This document shows, in pieces, positions 1-5,784 of a stretch of DNA of 13,576 bases. Position numbers and translations under genes: made by a program. The DNA comes from Armatimonadota bacterium. Lineage in GTDB: Bacteria > Armatimonadota > Fimbriimonadia > Fimbriimonadales > Fimbriimonadaceae. Below the pieces are notes generated by a model. That model was not told the DNA's origin. It worked only from the letters and a program-made list of their open reading frames with translations, and did not search any database. Position 1 is the first letter of the stretch, and each line of letters starts with the position of its first letter. The stretch spans positions 1 through 13,576 of the forward strand of contig JAEVZK010000077.1 in the NCBI GenBank assembly GCA_023392285.1, written 5' to 3'.

Positions 1-2
1 AT

Positions 3-179
3 CACGGCGTAAACGTGCAGACTTTGTACCAGTGGCGCAAGCGTTACGCGGGGATGGGAGCGAGCGAGCTCGCCGAGCTGAAGGCTCTTCAAGAGGAGAA
101 CCGGCGGCTGAAGCGGATCGTGGCGAGCCAGGCGCTGGACATCGATGCTTACAAGGAGGCGGTCAAGGGAAAATGGTAA
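3..179 (+). CDS. IS3 transposase OrfA, C-terminal part (5'-truncated by window edge)
   Basis: This is the DNA-binding subunit of the IS3-family transposase. It recognises the terminal repeats and supplies the N-terminal part of the OrfAB fusion. The 58 visible residues include the end of a helix-turn-helix (VNVQTLYQWRKRY) followed by a leucine-zipper-like helix (LAELKALQEENRRLKRI), as is usual for OrfA. The frame (codons starting at 3) ends in TAA at 177-179. It overlaps orfB, whose ATG at 173 lies one frame back. The start codon lies upstream of the window. Family assignment is firm from the zipper plus the partner orfB; the subgroup is not determined. Confidence 0.85.
   Translation, partial: HGVNVQTLYQWRKRYAGMGASELAELKALQEENRRLKRIVASQALDIDAYKEAVKGKW
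167..173 (+). promoter_or_regulatory. Programmed -1 ribosomal frameshift heptamer (GGGAAAA)
   Basis: The heptamer reads G GGA AAA in the orfA frame, which fits the X XXY YYZ rule. It lies one codon before the orfA stop (TGG then TAA) and slips into the orfB frame. A possible stimulatory stem begins four bases later: AAGCC at 178-182 pairs with GGCTT at 198-202 around a GC-rich loop. IS3 elements commonly make the OrfAB fusion in this way. Function is inferred. Confidence 0.65.
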
Positions 180-994
180 GCCCTGCTTCCCGGCGCCGGC
201 TTGCGGATCACCTGCTGCTGGCAGGGTTCTCGCGGGTGCGCTCGTGCCGGGTGGCGGGGCTGTCCAGAAGCTCGTCAAGGCGATTACCACGACAGCGGAA
301 TCCGGAGCTGCTTGAGAAGGTGCTGCAGCTCGCCGCAGCGCATCCTAGGTACGGCTTCAGGCGGGTGCACGCGCTGCTTGAGGGTGTCAACCTCAAGGCT
401 GTCCACCGCATCTGGAAAGCAGAGGGGCTGCGGGTCAGGCGCAAACCGAGAAAGCGGCTGAAGGTGGAGCGGCAGGCACAGGCTCCCCTTACCGGCCCGA
501 ACCAAGCCTGGTGCCTAGGCTTCGTCCACCAGAGACTGGACAATGGCCGCCACGCGCGCATTCTTGGCGTTCTGGACTGCTACACGCGGGAAAACCTGCT
601 GCTCAAAGCAAGACCGAGCTTCCCGGCCCACCAGGTGCAGGAAGAACTCGAATGGCTGTTCCTCGTCCATGGTAGACCCGCACGCCTGGTCAGCGACAAC
701 GGCCCAGAATTCAGGGCTCTGCAACTCCCGATCGAACAGGCTTTCATCCAGCCGGGCAAGCCCTGGCAGAATGGCTATATCGAGAGCTTCTTCGGAAGAC
801 TCCGAGACGAACTACTCTCTTGCGAATTCTTCGAATGCGGCGCTGAACTCCAAACTGCGCTTGATGAATTCCAAGAGCACTACAACCACAAGCGGCCTCA
901 TCTTGGACTGGGGGGACTGACCCCCGCAGGGTTCAAGAAGGAATTGCTTACGCAAACAAAGGAAGAACAACAGGAGGCGATCCTAGGAGTCTAG
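173..994 (+). CDS. IS3 transposase OrfB (DDE integrase core), probably catalytically defective
   Basis: OrfB of an IS3-family element carries an rve-type integrase core that would cut and join DNA ends. From ATG 173 it is 273 residues long. It has an N-terminal HTH_21-like segment (HPRYGFRRVHALL, about 57-69), then the core. The second acidic residue is D175 in SDNGPEF and the Glu is E204 in NGYIESFFGRLRDEL; the end has the usual YNHKRPH..LGGLTP. Two faults are visible. The first catalytic Asp position (normally W.xDFV) reads WCLGFVH, with Gly at 116. The D175-to-E204 interval is 28 residues where the family has 35. The reading frame is otherwise intact. An in-frame GTG at 32 would extend the ORF, but the overlap with the orfA stop favours ATG 173 for OrfB alone or frameshifting for OrfAB. 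Confidence 0.88.
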   Translation: MVSPASRRRLADHLLLAGFSRVRSCRVAGLSRSSSRRLPRQRNPELLEKVLQLAAAHPRYGFRRVHALLEGVNLKAVHRIWKAEGLRVRRKPRKRLKVERQAQAPLTGPNQAWCLGFVHQRLDNGRHARILGVLDCYTRENLLLKARPSFPAHQVQEELEWLFLVHGRPARLVSDNGPEFRALQLPIEQAFIQPGKPWQNGYIESFFGRLRDELLSCEFFECGAELQTALDEFQEHYNHKRPHLGLGGLTPAGFKKELLTQTKEEQQEAILGV

Positions 995-997
995 GGT

Positions 998-1020
998 GGA
1001 CCAGAAATGGGGACTAGTCA
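998..1020 (+). repeat. Probable right terminal inverted repeat of the IS3 element
   Basis: Just after the orfB stop the sequence runs to GGGGACTAGTCA. Read from the outside inwards this gives TGACTAGTCCCCATTTCTGG, with the TG terminus and the C-rich inner part typical of IS3-family ends. The matching left end is outside the window, so the exact boundary is inferred. Confidence 0.5.
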
Positions 1021-1047
1021 GTGGCAAGCAGCCGCCCGAGAGAAATG

Positions 1048-1155
1048 ACAGGTGTATACATGAGTGACCCCCTGCGGACTCCCGGTAGCCACCTCCGCTC
1101 AAGGTCGTGGCAGCGCATAGTGGACGGGAGCCCGCAGGGAGGTCACGCCGCCTGT
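1048..1155. repeat. Long imperfect inverted repeat, non-coding
   Basis: The arms at 1064-1084 and 1125-1146 pair over about 20 positions with one mismatch and one bulge. An extra outer pairing joins ACAGG (1048-1052) to CCTGT (1151-1155), and an inner one joins GCCAC (1088-1092) to GTGGC (1107-1111). The element occupies most of the gene-free stretch 1021-1300, between the IS end and the last island gene. It could be a MITE-like end, a REP-type element, a transcription barrier for the island or a structured RNA; the sequence does not decide. I see no convincing protein in 1021-1300. Confidence 0.6.
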
Positions 1156-1300
1156 GGCGACCATACGCGACCGATTGGGCGTGATGCAAATGGATGCGCA
1201 CTGGTGCAAAGGCTCCGGTGGCTCAAGCGATGCACCGCCTCCAATCTTCGCATTGGCCCAGGGTGCTCCGGGTGCGAGACGGTTGCGCCGCCGTTTGGAA

Positions 1301-1762
1301 TTACCGACCGAGAGCGCGCAACAAACTCTGGAAGGTATTGCTCGTCGCCTCGACTGTCACCACGTAGCACGTCGGAGGTTTGGCCGGCGGGCCGCTCATC
1401 AGAGTTCGCGGCATCCCGGTTCCAAACAGGGCCGCACGGTGATCGGCATCATTTACGTAGGTTTGAAAATCCGCTTCGTTTGCTTCTACCTTCCAGCCGT
1501 CCCGTGTGCCCAACTCGGAACGCAGCCGGTCAGCTACTTGATTCACCGGCTGCTCGAATAGATATAGGCGGACAGTCGCCTTCGACAAGCGTTGCTCAGT
1601 TGGCGTCAGGCTAAATCCGAGGTCAGGCGTGGTGACCACTGGATGAAACTCATCGAGAAATTGAAATGGGTCTTTGTTCGCCATACGCGCCCTCCAAGCC
1701 ACGACCACCACGGTTGCCACCAAGGCGGCAACCGCGATGATCCAATATTTACGAGCCGTCAT
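1301..1762 (-). CDS. Membrane-anchored protein, candidate immunity to the adjacent phospholipase-type RHS toxin
   Basis: This 153-residue protein starts at ATG 1762 (MTARKYW). An N-terminal transmembrane segment at about residues 7-22 (WIIAVAALVATVVVVAW) is followed by a soluble domain of about 125 residues, probably extracytoplasmic. I do not recognise the soluble domain. The gene overlaps the end of the RHS-phospholipase gene by 14 bases, so translation is probably coupled. A one-helix anchor with an outer-face domain is what would be expected of a protein that neutralises a phospholipase at the membrane. The immunity role is inferred only from position and topology. An in-frame upstream start 60 bases earlier (1822) would destroy the N-terminal signal and lies deep inside the upstream gene, so it is unlikely. 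Confidence 0.65.
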   Translation of the reverse strand: MTARKYWIIAVAALVATVVVVAWRARMANKDPFQFLDEFHPVVTTPDLGFSLTPTEQRLSKATVRLYLFEQPVNQVADRLRSELGTRDGWKVEANEADFQTYVNDADHRAALFGTGMPRTLMSGPPAKPPTCYVVTVEATSNTFQSLLRALGR

Positions 1763-2468
1763 TCTGGCTGCCCGTCCCCGTCGGTTGAGGGCATGTCGGG
1801 TTGCCCCAATTCTTCTTAACAAACCCGGGGATTTGTCTCGCGGGCAAGCAGTTTGGCTTTGGCCCGAAGAGGATGCCTCCGCCTATGATCGACACCTCTT
1901 TGCCGATCCAGATGCCCGGCCTAATCTGCCGTGCCGCAGCTTTACACTCTTCGTATTTGTACCAATCGTGAGGATAGAACTTCTTGCAGCAGTCACTCTT
2001 CAGTGCCCAGCTCGCGCAGTGGATGAGAGCGTCATCACAACATTGGTGAGCGCCTGCCGGATCGAAGCCTGCTCCGTAGTGCGCCTCCAGGCACCGGTCG
2101 TGGATTTGGCAACAGGCATCTACGCAGTCCTGAGGCAGAATGCCTTTGCCCGGATTCTGACGATTACTCGAACCACAATAGGAGCCGTAAGAGAAGCCCG
2201 ATCCAAAGCCGGAAATGCCGTGCCATGGCGGCCGGACAGGCTTTGGACTCCAAGCAGGATCGTTCGGAGGCACCGTCTGCCTCGGCTGTAATCCTTCTGG
2301 ATCCACGTACGTTACGGGATTGTTGGCAGCGTAGGCGTACGGGTGTTCTCCGGCATAAATCTGATCTTCAAGGCGCGCGGCGGTCAGGAATCTCGCTGTA
2401 CCCGCCATGTACGGTCGCAGCCTTGCCGTTATTTGCTCATCTCCGTTGCTGTTTCTGTTTAAGCTCAT
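1749..2468 (-). CDS. Orphan RHS C-terminal toxin with secreted phospholipase A2-like domain
   Basis: The protein has 239 residues. Residues about 20-60 are the last part of an RHS core, ending in the hallmark NNPVTYVDPEGL. A new C-terminal domain follows. It has a calcium-loop-like YGSYCGSSN (about 94-102) and the PLA2 histidine signature CCQIHDRC (about 119-126), with the catalytic His in HD. Next comes HQCCDDALIHC, which resembles the second-Asp/Cys region of group XII-type PLA2. About a dozen Cys suggest disulfides and action outside the cytoplasm, hydrolysing the sn-2 ester of phospholipids. ATG 2468 is preferred over ATG 2474 because GGAGG at 2476-2480 lies seven bases upstream of it. 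The N-terminal RHS shell is absent. PLA2 activity is inferred from the motif. Confidence 0.78.
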   Translation of the reverse strand: MSLNRNSNGDEQITARLRPYMAGTARFLTAARLEDQIYAGEHPYAYAANNPVTYVDPEGLQPRQTVPPNDPAWSPKPVRPPWHGISGFGSGFSYGSYCGSSNRQNPGKGILPQDCVDACCQIHDRCLEAHYGAGFDPAGAHQCCDDALIHCASWALKSDCCKKFYPHDWYKYEECKAAARQIRPGIWIGKEVSIIGGGILFGPKPNCLPARQIPGFVKKNWGNPTCPQPTGTGSQNDGS

Positions 2469-2475
2469 CTCCATT

Positions 2476-2480
2476 CCTCC
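2476..2480 (-). promoter_or_regulatory. Shine-Dalgarno site for the RHS-PLA2 gene
   Basis: On the minus strand GGGAGGA precedes two in-frame ATGs. GGAGG is seven bases from ATG 2468 but only one base from ATG 2474, which decides the start. A good site shows that this headless RHS gene can be translated independently. Confidence 0.65.
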
Positions 2481-2525
2481 CGAAACTTATCTGCACCTGT
2501 CGCGCCCGCCTAATCCATTTGCAAT

Positions 2526-2702
2526 CTATGCGGCCCCGAAAACGATGGGCAAAACAATTGCACACACGATCAGGGCAAGCGTGACCGCGACGATCTCGCC
2601 AAGCGTTGCCCGGAATCGACTCCGAGATCGGAGCACTACTCCAGCGACGTACATTGCCCCCACCACGAGAACTGCTATCTGGCTAAGTTGCTTCGTGTCC
2701 AC
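2526..2702 (-). CDS. Small two-helix membrane protein, 58 residues
   Basis: Reading from GTG 2702 to TAG 2526, the protein begins VDTKQLSQIAVLVVGAMYVA. It has two hydrophobic stretches, about residues 8-24 and 37-56, split by a short Arg-rich loop (RSRSRFR). This is a classic hairpin membrane protein. It lies 57 bases upstream of the RHS-PLA2 gene on the same strand, so it is likely co-transcribed. The in-frame stretch upstream of the GTG runs back only to a TGA, and GTG is the first likely start; the ribosome site is weak. It may be a second immunity component or a small accessory membrane protein. I do not recognise a family. The hydrophobic pattern and clean boundaries support a real gene. 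Confidence 0.6.
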   Translation of the reverse strand: MDTKQLSQIAVLVVGAMYVAGVVLRSRSRFRATLGEIVAVTLALIVCAIVLPIVFGAA

Positions 2703-2974
2703 TCTTCGGTTCTCGGGCTCACTTCTTGCCCAAAAGGAGTGCGATCCGCACAGGTTTCACGCTTCATCATTGTCAACATTTACTTTTTGCATGTGCTATT
2801 GATTACTTGTCTGTTCAAAATAAATCGCGATACACACTCCATCTCAAAACAACGCAAGTCGACCAATATAAGCCCTATCATTGGCATGCCGAACGAAGTA
2901 AGTCGCTTTCGGACAGAGTACCGGAAGACCTCTAATCAACCATTGCAAGACTGACATCACAAGATAACAGCTAG
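2703..2974. other. AT-rich intergenic stretch, no gene recognised
   Basis: These 272 bases lie between the candidate lysozyme-immunity gene and the small membrane protein gene. They are clearly more AT-rich than the flanking ribosomal genes. Plus-strand open frames here have no recognisable protein character. A TTGACA exists on the minus strand at 2776-2771, but no -10 box follows at 16-18 bases. I see no terminator hairpin. Confidence 0.5.
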
Positions 2975-3643
2975 TTATCGAACTACTTCGAAGTCAACAC
3001 CATAACATTTCTTAACTTGAATTAAGTTTTTACTCCAAGTCACGGTACATTTCCTCAAGCTCTCAGTTGATAATAAACCAGAAAGCAATTCTGCGGCTTT
3101 CCGATTACTTAACAAGAACGGCCGCGATCCCAATATCTTGCCAGAGCTTATGTCTAAATGACATAAGCGAAATGTTGCTTTTGTCCGGTTCAATAAAGCA
3201 GCTTCAAGGTTGGAACACTTTATCGTGACCAGCCTCTTGCCGTCCGCGAAGATAGGACAACCAACCTGCATTTCGGACCGCCTCCAGGTTATCGAGCCAT
3301 TGCTTACATTATGGCAGTAAACAATTCTATATTTGGTGAGCCATTCTGCAGCTTGTTTTGCTTCTTCGCTAGATTTGATCACGGCCACGGCTAGGGCGCC
3401 GGTCGAGAGAATGAGCGTGGACGAATCCCAGAAGAGGAACTTTGGATCAGAAGCGGTTGGTAACTCTACTTTCCAAACTAAGTTGTTAGCTCTTTTAACT
3501 TGTAGATCGTTGCCAGCAATGTTCACGCTGTACGGCGCCTTTGGAGCAGCGCGTGTTTGCGACAAGCAATGCGACGCAAATGCGCAGCAAACTCCAATCA
3601 GTACAAGGCGACTAAGGCGAACAAAACTTTGATTACGGATCAT
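2975..3643 (-). CDS. Exported protein, candidate immunity to the lysozyme-like RHS toxin
   Basis: This 222-residue protein starts at ATG 3643 (MIRNQSF). It has a Sec signal peptide: basic MIRNQSFVRLSR, then hydrophobic LVLIGVCCAFASHCLS, with cleavage likely before about residue 30. The mature domain is mixed alpha/beta with several Cys, and I do not recognise it. The gene begins 11 bases after the stop of the RHS gene that carries a peptidoglycan-hydrolase-like domain. An exported inhibitor is what that toxin would require, by analogy with periplasmic lysozyme inhibitors; the role is inferred from context. A longer frame starting at TTG 3691 would put 16 residues before the signal peptide and has no ribosome site, so ATG 3643 is preferred. 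The AT-rich composition contrasts with the ribosomal genes and suggests transfer. Confidence 0.68.
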   Translation of the reverse strand: MIRNQSFVRLSRLVLIGVCCAFASHCLSQTRAAPKAPYSVNIAGNDLQVKRANNLVWKVELPTASDPKFLFWDSSTLILSTGALAVAVIKSSEEAKQAAEWLTKYRIVYCHNVSNGSITWRRSEMQVGCPIFADGKRLVTIKCSNLEAALLNRTKATFRLCHLDISSGKILGSRPFLLSNRKAAELLSGLLSTESLRKCTVTWSKNLIQVKKCYGVDFEVVR

Positions 3644-3654
3644 GATTCTATTGT

Positions 3655-4596
3655 TTACTTGTGGGTAGGTGATGAAGAGCATCGACGACAATTTGGGGAT
3701 GCCTTAGGAATCGGGAGTTTAAAGATGTCGATGTTCTTATCCTTCAAACACTTCATTGTTTTATCGTTTTGCGGATTACCTCTCTTAGGCGGGCATGGTA
3801 GAACGCCAAAATTTTTGCAGAGCGATCCTCCAAGCGATGACCCACCGAGGGCCTCGAACAGCCAGATGATGTAGGCAACGGTCGCATTGGACGTGCAACC
3901 AACATCAAAGATGTCGCAACCCTTTGGGGGGCCGCCCTTACCGCAACGAGAACACCCTTTGGGAGCACATGCATTATATTGTGTGCAGTCCAGTTGGTAT
4001 AGCCCGAAGTTTCCACCTGAACCAGCACCTGCGTTGCAATCCGATTCACCGTAGGCCAGGCACTGCATAATGTTTGCTAATTGCTGTGCTGTGTCTTTGT
4101 CAAAACATGTGCTTAATACAGCCAATGCTGCTTTTCCTGCTGCTGAGCAACTGGATTTGTCCCAAGGTTTTGAAGTGGGGGAGCCTTTCTGCTGGAATGT
4201 TAATTGAGCCGGAGATTTCCCTTCACTATCAGTAAAGATATTTGGCAAGTCGAAGCCATAGGAATATGAACCGGCATAGGGCCACAACGGATCTCTCGTC
4301 AGCCACTGCGCTTGGTTCGGCGTGTAGTGTCTGGCTCTAACATAGAGCAATATGCTGGTTAAATCGCGGAAGTAGCCGAGCAGACCGACGAAGCTCCAAG
4401 GTGAAGGATTCGTGCCGGTGGCATTAACTTCTTCCCCATAAGGCCAGTATTCGATTCTACAATCGACGGCGCCAGTAGGATCGACGGTGGCGGCTAGGGA
4501 GCCGAGAGTGTCAGAGACATAGTCATGCTCCTTGCCACCCCTGTTCTCATACATCAACATTCCGCCGATGTTCTCATAAACGACAGTCATCGTCAT
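3655..4596 (-). CDS. Orphan RHS C-terminal toxin with Cys-rich lysozyme/transglycosylase-like domain
   Basis: The protein has 313 residues. Residues about 25-125 are an RHS core end: YVSDTLGSLAATVDPTG, IEYWPYGEE, YVRARHYTPNQAQWLTRDPL and NIFTDSEG. The tip (about 127-313) contains NIMQCLAYGES followed by GNFGLYQLDC. This is the arrangement of SLT/lysozyme-like folds, where Glu184 of YGES would be catalytic and GLYQL corresponds to the G-L-x-Q-I motif. About fifteen Cys point to disulfides and action outside the cytoplasm on peptidoglycan. The start is ATG 4596, seven bases after AGGAG (4608-4604), so the headless gene has its own ribosome site. The N-terminal RHS repeats are absent. The lysozyme assignment is moderate; the RHS assignment is firm. 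Confidence 0.72.
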   Translation of the reverse strand: MTMTVVYENIGGMLMYENRGGKEHDYVSDTLGSLAATVDPTGAVDCRIEYWPYGEEVNATGTNPSPWSFVGLLGYFRDLTSILLYVRARHYTPNQAQWLTRDPLWPYAGSYSYGFDLPNIFTDSEGKSPAQLTFQQKGSPTSKPWDKSSCSAAGKAALAVLSTCFDKDTAQQLANIMQCLAYGESDCNAGAGSGGNFGLYQLDCTQYNACAPKGCSRCGKGGPPKGCDIFDVGCTSNATVAYIIWLFEALGGSSLGGSLCKNFGVLPCPPKRGNPQNDKTMKCLKDKNIDIFKLPIPKASPNCRRCSSSPTHK

Positions 4597-4603
4597 TGAA
4601 CTT

Positions 4604-4608
4604 CTCCT
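4604..4608 (-). promoter_or_regulatory. Shine-Dalgarno site (AGGAG) for the RHS-lysozyme gene
   Basis: AGGAG on the minus strand is spaced seven bases from ATG 4596. It fixes the start and shows that the truncated RHS gene is set up for independent translation. Confidence 0.65.
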
Positions 4609-4684
4609 AAATAGTCACTGCCATCCCAGATCATCGTGTGAATCGTTTCGCCGGGTTTCTGGCGGGTTCGTCGCAACTCAGGCC

Positions 4685-4703
4685 AAATTAGCAAAGCTAA
4701 TTT
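4685..4703 (-). terminator. Perfect AT-rich hairpin at the stop codon of the HEAT-like gene
   Basis: AAATTAGC (4685-4692), loop AAA, GCTAATTT (4696-4703) is an uninterrupted 8-bp stem that overlaps the TAG stop at 4697-4699. No T-run follows on the minus strand, so it is at most a weak terminator, or a 3'-end stabiliser. Confidence 0.3.
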
Positions 4704-5311
4704 TGCAATAGCACTTCGCGCGTTCTGCTTGCGAGTGTCGAAATTGGTTCGTCCCACGCGGAAGCTCTCAGGTCATGTACGTGTCGTTGCACAAGGGCTA
4801 ACAATTCTTTAGATACAATGCTCATCTTCGCTACTTCTAACGACACGCTAACTAACTCACTCGATGAACTCTGCAATCCCTTTTTCGTCAAATTGGTGAG
4901 TTCAAATTTCAGTTCTTCGCTCGGGACGAGCTCATATCTTTTCCATAAATATTCAAGTGTGTATGCACGCAATGCTGGTGACCTGGAGTTTCTGAAAAGT
5001 TTGAGCAAAAAAGTTGTTACTTCACCCATTGGCAAGATGTGGATTGCATCAATCATCGAAATTCTGTCATCGGAAGACATCATTCGATTGTCAATGATAT
5101 ACATAAATTTTGCAAGGTAGACCTCTGGTTGAGACTTTAGCATAAGTTTAAAAGCTTGTGCTCGTATTCCACTCTCACTCCTTGTCTTAATTGCTAACTC
5201 TCCAAGTGATGCATACGAACTATTTTGTTCCTGGTTTACCAGACACGTCAGGGCCTCATGCAAAAGCTCTGTTTGAAGATTTTCTTCGATTACTTTCATG
5301 GGCAGTGACAT
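4697..5311 (-). CDS. All-helical HEAT-like protein, candidate orphan immunity protein
   Basis: The 204-residue protein starts at ATG 5311 (MSLPMKV) and ends in TAG. It appears entirely alpha-helical. Repeating helical units of about 30-40 residues recur, each with a Leu-rich helix (for example VTTFLLKLFRNSRSPALRAYTLEYLW), as in HEAT/ARM-type folds. There is no signal peptide or membrane span, so it is likely cytosolic. The gene follows an RHS core remnant that has lost its toxin tip and precedes a different RHS cassette. HEAT-like immunity proteins are known in polymorphic toxin loci. The immunity role is inferred; a general helical scaffold is the alternative. A GGGA lies eight bases upstream, a weak ribosome site. 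Confidence 0.6.
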   Translation of the reverse strand: MSLPMKVIEENLQTELLHEALTCLVNQEQNSSYASLGELAIKTRSESGIRAQAFKLMLKSQPEVYLAKFMYIIDNRMMSSDDRISMIDAIHILPMGEVTTFLLKLFRNSRSPALRAYTLEYLWKRYELVPSEELKFELTNLTKKGLQSSSSELVSVSLEVAKMSIVSKELLALVQRHVHDLRASAWDEPISTLASRTREVLLQN

Positions 5312-5366
5312 TGCTTATGTCCCGGGTGGCACTGTCCGCCAACGGACGCTGCTCCGCAGGCTTCTT

Positions 5367-5708
5367 TCATAGCCATACGTCTCGGTGCGCTCCAAGGCGA
5401 ACTGCGTCGCATCGCCAGAATCCTGCTGATAGAAACTTTGCGTCATTCGATGCCTCAGGGTGAGCGGGCCTTCCGTCGACGGTGAGCACCCGATCAGCCC
5501 TGAGGCTTTCCGTCACGGCCGAGAGGTCGAAGCCGATCGTGCGCTCGCCCCAGGCGCCGAAGATGCGCTCGGCGGTGACCGAGTAACCGGAGCCGTTCCT
5601 GCTCAGCGTGCGAACCATAATCCCATGCCCATCATAGATAGGATACGACACCGTCGTAACGAAGGCGAGCCTGTCTCGCGAAAAACAGTAGCAAGTCGCC
5701 AGGACCAA
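5367..5708 (-). pseudogene. RHS core remnant without recognisable toxin tip
   Basis: The middle of the frame matches the RHS core of the neighbouring gene: YPIYDGHG.MVRTLSR.GSGY and VTAERVFGAWGE versus its own YPIYDGHGIMVRTLSRNGSGY and VTAERIFGAWGE. Upstream (ATCYCFSRDRLAF) and downstream (TIGFDLSAVTESL onward) it does not resemble a complete core. The diagnostic R-RYY-P-GRF and DPxG segments are missing. I see no clear ribosome site for its first start codon. This is best read as a deletion scar of a former RHS toxin gene whose immunity gene (4697-5311) survives. Alternatively it is a short diverged RHS-like protein with an unrecognised C-terminal domain of about 60 residues. Confidence 0.6.
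5541..5651. repeat. Direct repeat copy A (RHS core segment)
   Basis: This stretch of about 110 bp aligns without gaps to 6861-6971 (offset 1320) at high but imperfect identity. It includes the exact run CCCATGCCCATCATAGATAG and the following GATACGACA. Both copies encode the YPIYDGHG...FGAWGE part of the RHS core. It is substrate for recombination between cassettes. Confidence 0.85.
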
Positions 5709-5784
5709 GGAACCCCGGCCCGATCACGACCTCTCCTGGCAAAGCACCCGCCTTGAATATGGTGTTCGCGATGTGCGGCAACTA

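Larger units (their letters stand above)
1..1020 (+). mobile_element. IS3-family insertion sequence, right part (left end outside window)
   Basis: The element consists of the tail of orfA, an overlapping orfB in the -1 frame, a slippery heptamer, and a plausible right terminal repeat ending in CA at 1020. This is the standard IS3-family plan. The left end and the target duplication cannot be seen because the window starts inside orfA. The element sits on the plus strand, facing the minus-strand RHS island. The catalytic core of the transposase carries two lesions (see orfB), so the copy is probably immobile unless it is acted on in trans. Confidence 0.85.

Noticed and set aside
32..172. Extension of orfB upstream to a GTG at 32
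   Set aside because: This is the orfB frame read through the orfA coding region; the family plan is orfA in one frame and orfB in the -1 frame.
1021..1614. Plus-strand open frames after the IS element
   Set aside because: They run antisense to the membrane-anchored island gene and through the inverted repeat, and their translations have no recognisable protein character.
2771..2776. Perfect TTGACA on the minus strand as a promoter for the 58-residue gene
   Set aside because: No acceptable -10 box at 16-18 bases; the sequence there is CTGTGC-like.
2225..2954. Plus-strand open frames across the PLA2-type gene start and the AT-rich gap
   Set aside because: They overlap the two minus-strand genes with better protein features and have low-complexity, Cys/Ser-rich shadow composition.
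3576..3643. Lipoprotein signal in the exported protein at 2975-3643
   Set aside because: The Cys is preceded by FASH; His at -1 does not fit a lipobox, so a Sec type I signal is preferred.
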